A stretch of 64,000 nt of DNA from Nodosilinea sp. PGN35 (GTDB lineage: Bacteria; Cyanobacteriota; Cyanobacteriia; Phormidesmidales; Phormidesmidaceae), in NCBI RefSeq assembly GCF_029109325.1, contig NZ_JAQKQJ010000010.1:558001-622000 (forward strand), given 5' to 3'. Below the pieces are notes generated by a model. The model saw only the letters and a program-made list of their open reading frames with translations, was not told the DNA's origin and searched no databases. The position numbers were made by a program, and so were the translations under genes. Positions 59,128 through 64,000 of the stretch are shown piece after piece. How positions within the stretch are numbered: the first letter of the stretch is position 1; the number at the start of each line of letters is the position of its first letter.

Positions 59128-59170
59128 ATTCCCAAGCCTGAGGTTAAGAATCTCAGGCTTGGGAATCTAC
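59124..59170 (+). terminator. Long hairpin overlapping the GT2 stop codon
   Basis: A perfect 19-bp stem (59124-59142 with 59152-59170) has a 9-nt loop. The left arm includes the TAG stop. No T-tract follows, so it may be a dispersed palindrome acting as mRNA 3' end protection rather than a classic terminator. Confidence 0.75.
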
Positions 59171-59218
59171 CTGCGATGGCAGCGCCCATAATTCTAGAAC
59201 CGTCCCCCAAGGCAGAGC

Positions 59219-62200
59219 ATGGCTGACGATCGCGACCCCACGATTCGACTACAGCTAGACCTGTCGCCCGACCAGCCGGGGCTGTTAGAAGGGTTAGACG
59301 CCTGGCTGCGGCTGGGCCTGATCACCGACCAGCAGGTGCGCGACCTGGCTCAAGGCCATCTCAGCTGCGACTGGCTGCCCCAGACTGCAACCGCAGCCCT
59401 TGAAGAATTAGATTCGGCTGATGGGCTCAATCCTTTTCTAGAGCCTGAAGGTGCTCTGGCGGCAGAGATCACCTCCCCCGAGGCGGCCTCCGCTGGAGAT
59501 GCGCCGATTACAGATTTTGTGCCCGCTGAGCCCGCCGGTCGCCCGCGCCGCCCGCGACTCCCGCAGGGATCGCTTCGCGAATCGCCCCGTCCCGCCGCCA
59601 GCGCCCGCCGATCTGCCCCACGCCCGGCGCGCACTAACCCCTGGCTGGGCCGCCTGATGAGCGAGCTGAGCGTGGTGTGGCTGCTGGGGCTGGGGGTATT
59701 TTTGGTGGTGCTGTCGTCGGCGGTGCTGGCGGCAACCCAGTGGGCCAGGTTTAACGCGGCGGGGCAGTACCTGGTGCTGCTGGCCTACACCCTGGTGTTT
59801 TGGGCGGTGGGGCTGTGGTGCCGCCGCAACCCCCGTTTGCAGCTGACGGCCAACACCCTGCAAATGATTACCCTGCTGCTGGTGCCGCTCAATTTTTGGG
59901 CGCTGGACGGGCTGGGGGTGTGGCGCGGCGGCGGTGTGCTGGTGGGGGCGATCGCCGCCATTGTGCTGACCCTGGCGGCCCTGCAAGTGCTGCGATCGCA
60001 GGACAGCACCCCCCTAGAGCAGGCCAATGCCCTGGGGCTGGCCTATCTCCACACCGGCTGGAGTCTTGGTGGGGTGCCGCTGCTGGCCGTCTACGCCGGG
60101 GTGTTGGGCACCGCCGCCGCCACTGTCTACGACCAGCGGCGGCAGGCCGCTACCCTTGGCCTGCGCTGGCCCACGGTGGTGATTACCGCTGCGCTGGGAA
60201 TCCTGCTAGCGCGGGGACTCACTCTAGGGGAGTCGCTTCAGGCCGGGCAGTTTGGCCTGGCCTTTGGCCTCTACGGTGCCACCCTGGTGTGGCTGGGCCA
60301 GCGACGGCTGGTGCCCAAACCCGAGGGTGAGCCTGCTTTAGAATCCAATTCAGAATCCAATTCAGAATCCAATTCAGAACCGGAATCTACTCTAGGCCGC
60401 CCCTTTCGCGGCGGCATTGCGCTCGGGCGGGGGCTGCTGTGGTGGGGGTGGCTACTGACCATCGCAGACTGGCTCAGTCAGGCGTTTGGTATCGGTTGGC
60501 TGGGCCTGGCGCTGCGCATTCAGGCGTTGAAAAAACTGGGCAAACGGCGGGATTTGCTGGTTGGGTACGCGATCGCCGTTCAGCTTGCCTTTGTCGGCTG
60601 GGAGCTATTGCCCAGGGCCGGGCGGCAGGCTTTGCTGGCTCCCTTCAGCGGTTGGGCTGGCCTGGCCTTTGACCAGTGGCCCCTGCTGGGGATTTCGCTC
60701 TTTCCCTACGTAGTGGGGATGGTGGCCCTAGCCGACGGGTATCGGCGGCGAGGCCAGCTCAAGCTGGGCCGCTTTAGCGACGGCATCGCCCTGGGCAGCA
60801 ACGCTCTGTTGACGCTGATTAGCTTCGCCAGCGGCCCGGTGCTGGTGGTGAATTTGATCGCCTCTACGATCGCGGCCCTGGTGGTCACCCTGCGGCGACG
60901 GCCTGCGGCGCAGTGGCGCATTGTCGTCACCTACGGGCTGGCTCTGGGAACGGTGGTGGTGGCCATTGGCGATCGCTGGCCGAATCTGCCCCTGGGCCGC
61001 TGGGTCGTGGTCATGGTGGTTCTGGCCACGGTGGCGCTGGGGCTGAGCAAGGTGCTGCGCGATCGCTGGGGCCACACGGCCTGGCTCTACGGGGTGGGGC
61101 TGACCGCCCTGAGCTATACCCTGCTGGCGGGCGACCTGCTCGACAGCGGCTGGCGATCGGGGCTGAGCTGGGTGGGGCTGGTGCTGCCGGTGGTGCTGCT
61201 GCTGATTGGTCGCCACCGGGCCAGCGTGCTGACCACGGCCCTGGCGCTGCCCCTGACCCTGGGCCTGCCCTGGACGCGGCTGGTGGGCCTGGGGACGGCG
61301 ACGACCCTGACGGCGGCGAACAGCACCGTCTACCGGCGGCCTGGGGTGGCGTTTTTGGCGGTGGGCTTTGCCCTGGGCTGGGTCTATAGCAGCCTGACGG
61401 ACTGGGTGACGGGCTGGCCGCGCCATTTGGCCGACTGGGGCCTGGTGACGGCGGGGCTAATGGCGGCGCTGTGGATGGCCTGGCGACTGCTGCCCCCGCC
61501 CCAGGATTCTGAAACGCCCTCGCTGGCTGTGCTGTATCGGGTGGCCTGCGATCGCTGGGGCCACATCCTGGCCGTTGGCTTGCTGAGCCTGGCAACTGTT
61601 GCCGTCTCCCTCTACTACCTTGGCTGGCGAGAACCTCGCCCCCTGATCATTGCCGTCCTGGCTGCCTTCTTGCTGGCCCTGGGCCTCCGCTACTGGGGCA
61701 CCGTGAGGCCCCTGGCCATTTACCTGGGGGGCTGGGGGGTAGAACTGCTGATTGCCGGAATCATGGTCGATCGCTATTCCACGGTGGTTGCTCTGGCGGT
61801 GCCGACCCTGGCGCTGGGGGCGATCGCCCTCGGCCTATCTGCCACTGTGGGACGCTCTCGCCCGGCCCTGGCCGCTGCGCTTCAAACCCTAACGCTGCTC
61901 TACGCGGGGCTGGCTCTAGCCCTGCGGGCCGACACCGCCAACGCCTGGACGGGCTGGCTGGTGGTGGCGGCGGCGCTGCTGCTGCTCGAGGTGGGGCGAC
62001 GCTCCCAGACGGCCCTGGCCCGCTGGCTGGCCCTGGGTCTGCTGTCGGTGGGCTGGTACGAGCTGGTGATCTACCAGATGCTGCAAGGCCCCGGCGGCGC
62101 GGCGGCAGATGCACTGCTGGTGCTGGCGGGAGTCGCGGCGCTGATCATGGCCGGGTATAGACTGGCGGCGGCGCAGCTCGATCGCACCCTGGGTCTGCCC

Positions 62201-63187
62201 CAGATAGAGCTGGTTTGGGCGGCTCACCTGCACTGGCTGATCGGCAGTCTGCTGCTGCTGGGGGGCGGCATCGGTTTTGGGTTTGCCGAGGCCACCCTGG
62301 GCTGGCTGGGACTGGCGATCGCCGCTGCCTTCGTGCTCTACGCCCTCAGCCAGGGGCGGCTGGGGACAGATAGCGCCCTCCAGCACGCCTGGGTCTACGC
62401 CGGGCTGGGGGAACTGGTGGGCTGGTTTGCCCTGGGGCGATCGCTGTTTCCCGCTCTGGGATTTCTCGACAGCTGGTGGGGCGTGGTAGCCTGCGCCGTG
62501 GCGGTGCCGGTGTACTGGGTGCCCTGGGCCACCTGGGGCTGGCCCCAGCGCCCCTGGCGGGCAATGGCCGTGGCCGTGCCGCTGCTGATTGCCCTGGTGA
62601 CGGGCGGGTTCGACCACATCCCCACCCTGTGGGTGCTGACCGGCTTTTACGGCTGGCTGGCCTGGCACAGCGGCAAAATTCGCGTGTCGTACCTGGCGGT
62701 GCTCTGTGCCACCTGGGCCATCTGGGTCTGGCTTGAGCAGCGAGCCATCGACGACAGCCTGGCCTGGGTGCTGCCCCTGGGGCTGGCGCTGCTCTACGTC
62801 GCCCAGGTCGATCCCGCTTTAACGCGCCCTGAGGGCAAAGAACAACGCCACTGGCTGCGACTGATTGCCCTGGCGATGATTTTGCTCACGGCTCTACTGA
62901 CCGAACGCTGGGCGGGGCTGCCCGTGGGGGCGATGGCATTGGGGGCGATCGCCGCCGGGCTCCTGCTTCGCATTCGCGCTCTGCTCTACACGGGCACCCT
63001 GGTCTTTGTCCTCAACGCCCTCAACCAGCTGGTGCTGCTCAACGCCGCCTTCCCCTTCATTAAGTGGGTGGTGGGCATCGTGCTGGGCATCGCCCTGATC
63101 TGGACTGCGGCGGATGTAGAACGCCGCCGCGACCAGTGGCTCCAGCTCACCCAGAACTGGGGGCAAGATTTAGACAACTGGCAGTAG
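59219..63187 (+). CDS. Giant multi-pass membrane protein (DUF2157-like)
   Basis: 1322 residues. A soluble N-terminus (about 1-145; GLLEGLDAWLRLGLITDQQVRDL resembles the start of DUF2157 proteins) ends in an Arg/Pro-rich linker. About 35 hydrophobic segments follow in near-continuous succession. A Ser/Glu/Asn linker made of three 12-bp units (60341-60376) splits the membrane part. No transporter or enzyme motif is recognised. Large proteins of this kind occur in many filamentous cyanobacteria without known function. Confidence 0.75.
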   Translation: MADDRDPTIRLQLDLSPDQPGLLEGLDAWLRLGLITDQQVRDLAQGHLSCDWLPQTATAALEELDSADGLNPFLEPEGALAAEITSPEAASAGDAPITDFVPAEPAGRPRRPRLPQGSLRESPRPAASARRSAPRPARTNPWLGRLMSELSVVWLLGLGVFLVVLSSAVLAATQWARFNAAGQYLVLLAYTLVFWAVGLWCRRNPRLQLTANTLQMITLLLVPLNFWALDGLGVWRGGGVLVGAIAAIVLTLAALQVLRSQDSTPLEQANALGLAYLHTGWSLGGVPLLAVYAGVLGTAAATVYDQRRQAATLGLRWPTVVITAALGILLARGLTLGESLQAGQFGLAFGLYGATLVWLGQRRLVPKPEGEPALESNSESNSESNSEPESTLGRPFRGGIALGRGLLWWGWLLTIADWLSQAFGIGWLGLALRIQALKKLGKRRDLLVGYAIAVQLAFVGWELLPRAGRQALLAPFSGWAGLAFDQWPLLGISLFPYVVGMVALADGYRRRGQLKLGRFSDGIALGSNALLTLISFASGPVLVVNLIASTIAALVVTLRRRPAAQWRIVVTYGLALGTVVVAIGDRWPNLPLGRWVVVMVVLATVALGLSKVLRDRWGHTAWLYGVGLTALSYTLLAGDLLDSGWRSGLSWVGLVLPVVLLLIGRHRASVLTTALALPLTLGLPWTRLVGLGTATTLTAANSTVYRRPGVAFLAVGFALGWVYSSLTDWVTGWPRHLADWGLVTAGLMAALWMAWRLLPPPQDSETPSLAVLYRVACDRWGHILAVGLLSLATVAVSLYYLGWREPRPLIIAVLAAFLLALGLRYWGTVRPLAIYLGGWGVELLIAGIMVDRYSTVVALAVPTLALGAIALGLSATVGRSRPALAAALQTLTLLYAGLALALRADTANAWTGWLVVAAALLLLEVGRRSQTALARWLALGLLSVGWYELVIYQMLQGPGGAAADALLVLAGVAALIMAGYRLAAAQLDRTLGLPQIELVWAAHLHWLIGSLLLLGGGIGFGFAEATLGWLGLAIAAAFVLYALSQGRLGTDSALQHAWVYAGLGELVGWFALGRSLFPALGFLDSWWGVVACAVAVPVYWVPWATWGWPQRPWRAMAVAVPLLIALVTGGFDHIPTLWVLTGFYGWLAWHSGKIRVSYLAVLCATWAIWVWLEQRAIDDSLAWVLPLGLALLYVAQVDPALTRPEGKEQRHWLRLIALAMILLTALLTERWAGLPVGAMALGAIAAGLLLRIRALLYTGTLVFVLNALNQLVLLNAAFPFIKWVVGIVLGIALIWTAADVERRRDQWLQLTQNWGQDLDNWQ
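59563..59586. repeat. In-frame TTCGCGAA palindrome inside the DUF2157-like gene
   Basis: GCAGGGATCGCTTCGCGAAT is part of the same dispersed family as 55341-55364. It is translated as QGSLRES within the disordered N-terminal linker. Confidence 0.6.
60341..60376 (+). repeat. Three 12-bp tandem units in the DUF2157-like gene
   Basis: Exact GAATCCAATTCA x3, encoding ESNS x3 in a hydrophilic loop. Confidence 0.95.
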
Positions 63188-63218
63188 GGCGGGCGAGGGG
63201 GCGATCGCCTACCGACAG

Positions 63219-63893
63219 CTACCGACAGATTTTCAGCATTTGGTTGCCGCCCTTTTGAAATTCGTAGCTGACCGGCTCGATCGCAGCTCGGTAGCCGTTG
63301 CCCGATAAGGTTTCTAGAACTCTTTCTAAATGTGGGTACGGCTCACAGTCAAGCTGAATTAGCGGAAAAACCCGAACCTCAGCGGCCACTCGCAGCAGTT
63401 CGAGCAGGGCAGCATGGTGGAACTCCCGGGATAGCTGCTCTGCGTACAAAAACAGTAAATGAGAGCACAGGCACAGCTCAAACTGGTGGTCGCTAAAGTC
63501 TAGGCTGGGCAAAGCCTGGCCTAGATAACGCCCGTCAGCTCTGCCCAATTCGTAGTCAGATAAAAACTTTTTCATCGCGCCGAGACGAGCCTGGCCCAGG
63601 TCATCCGCATTGCGAAAACTCTTCCAAACGTAGCGGTCAGCCTTTTGCTTAACCTGAGAAATAATTGATTCGTAGGTGTCTCGCACCCGCTGCTCAATTT
63701 GCTGGGCAGAAAACTCGTACACCGGGTCGATAGAAATAACCGACTTCCCCAACTCTGTCATCTCGGCGTTGAAGCTGGCCGGGCCATCGCCGCAGCCGAG
63801 AATTCTCAGGTTTAAGTCCGCCTCGGACAGATTAAACATGGCGGTGTATTCTGCCAGCGTTCTTCCCCAGGGGACAATTTCGGTGAGTTTCAT
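63219..63893 (-). CDS. Putative SAM-dependent methyltransferase-like protein
   Basis: 224 residues from the ATG at 63893; the frame extends to 63977. The SAM-binding motif is LRILGCGDGPASFNAEM with the acidic residue in VISIDPVYEFS. The middle and C-terminus (FELCLCSHLLFLYAEQL, VRVFPLIQLDCEPYPHLE) complete a Rossmann-like fold. It belongs to a small cyanobacterial family with conserved CGDGPASFN. The substrate is unknown. Confidence 0.75.
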   Translation of the reverse strand: MKLTEIVPWGRTLAEYTAMFNLSEADLNLRILGCGDGPASFNAEMTELGKSVISIDPVYEFSAQQIEQRVRDTYESIISQVKQKADRYVWKSFRNADDLGQARLGAMKKFLSDYELGRADGRYLGQALPSLDFSDHQFELCLCSHLLFLYAEQLSREFHHAALLELLRVAAEVRVFPLIQLDCEPYPHLERVLETLSGNGYRAAIEPVSYEFQKGGNQMLKICR

Positions 63894-63962
63894 AGGAATA
63901 GCAGAGGCCCAAAACGCCAAAAACAAGCGTAATACTAAATCCCGAATGAACACCCCCGATTT

Positions 63963-63990
63963 GTAGGGGCATAGCATGCTACGCCCCTAC
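63963..63990. repeat. Dispersed palindromic repeat (GTAGGGGC family)
   Basis: Arms GTAGGGGC (63963-63970) and GCCCCTAC (63983-63990) around TAGCATGCTA form an almost perfect 28-bp palindrome upstream of the methyltransferase gene. Confidence 0.85.
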
Positions 63991-64000
63991 GGGGTTCCTG

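Overview
The window comes from a GC-rich cyanobacterial chromosome. The evidence is the very frequent HIP1 octamer GCGATCGC, heptamer-type short tandem repeats (CAAAACT/TCCAAAA families), several Uma2 nucleases, FutA/FutB iron transport, a CHASE2 histidine kinase beside two-partner-secretion haemagglutinins, ABC1 kinase and CDGSH genes. A filamentous Leptolyngbya/Nodosilinea-like organism is likely, but the genus is inference. No rRNA, tRNA, CRISPR array or transposase was recognised.

Layout. Bases 1-11067 hold a two-partner-secretion locus: the tail of one TpsA exoprotein, a DUF928 protein, a CHASE2 sensor kinase, a complete TpsA, its TpsB outer-membrane transporter, a histidine-kinase-like protein that has lost its phospho-acceptor histidine, and a LuxR-type response regulator. 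Bases 11112-28187 are mostly housekeeping genes: map, an Fe-S aldo/keto reductase, a bifunctional nuclease, ribE, a GT39-type mannosyltransferase, GST, a CobA-HemD fusion, coaE, a degenerate N6-methyltransferase, SRPBCC, two SAM methyltransferases, a HAD phosphatase, an ABC exporter and a YdcF-type membrane protein.

The iron transporter futB (28576-30237) and its binding protein futA (37742-38815) enclose about 7.5 kb of accessory DNA: two Uma2 nucleases, a PD-(D/E)XK-like protein, a DUF4160-DUF2442 pair, a DUF4058 protein and a 1111-residue NACHT-LRR protein laid out like an animal NLR. A second NACHT protein, with HEAT repeats, lies at 51521-55057, again tail-to-tail with a Uma2 gene. These two STAND NTPases, with different and nearly identical-unit sensor repeats, are the strongest candidates for an undescribed (probably antiphage) system.

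Bases 39093-51171 carry a TonB-like proline-rich protein, a TspO relative, a CDGSH protein, a pirin/LysR divergent pair, an L,D-transpeptidase, an unusual cNMP-binding/AAA/4Fe-4S membrane fusion, a coiled-coil protein, a Na+/H+ antiporter and recN. Bases 56018-63893 carry an ABC1 kinase, a GT2 glycosyltransferase, a giant multi-pass membrane protein and a methyltransferase.

A theme across the whole window is small palindromic or heptamer repeats. They sit between genes as hairpins, and in several cases they lie in frame inside genes (CobA-HemD linker, mannosyltransferase, Uma2, DUF2157-like protein).
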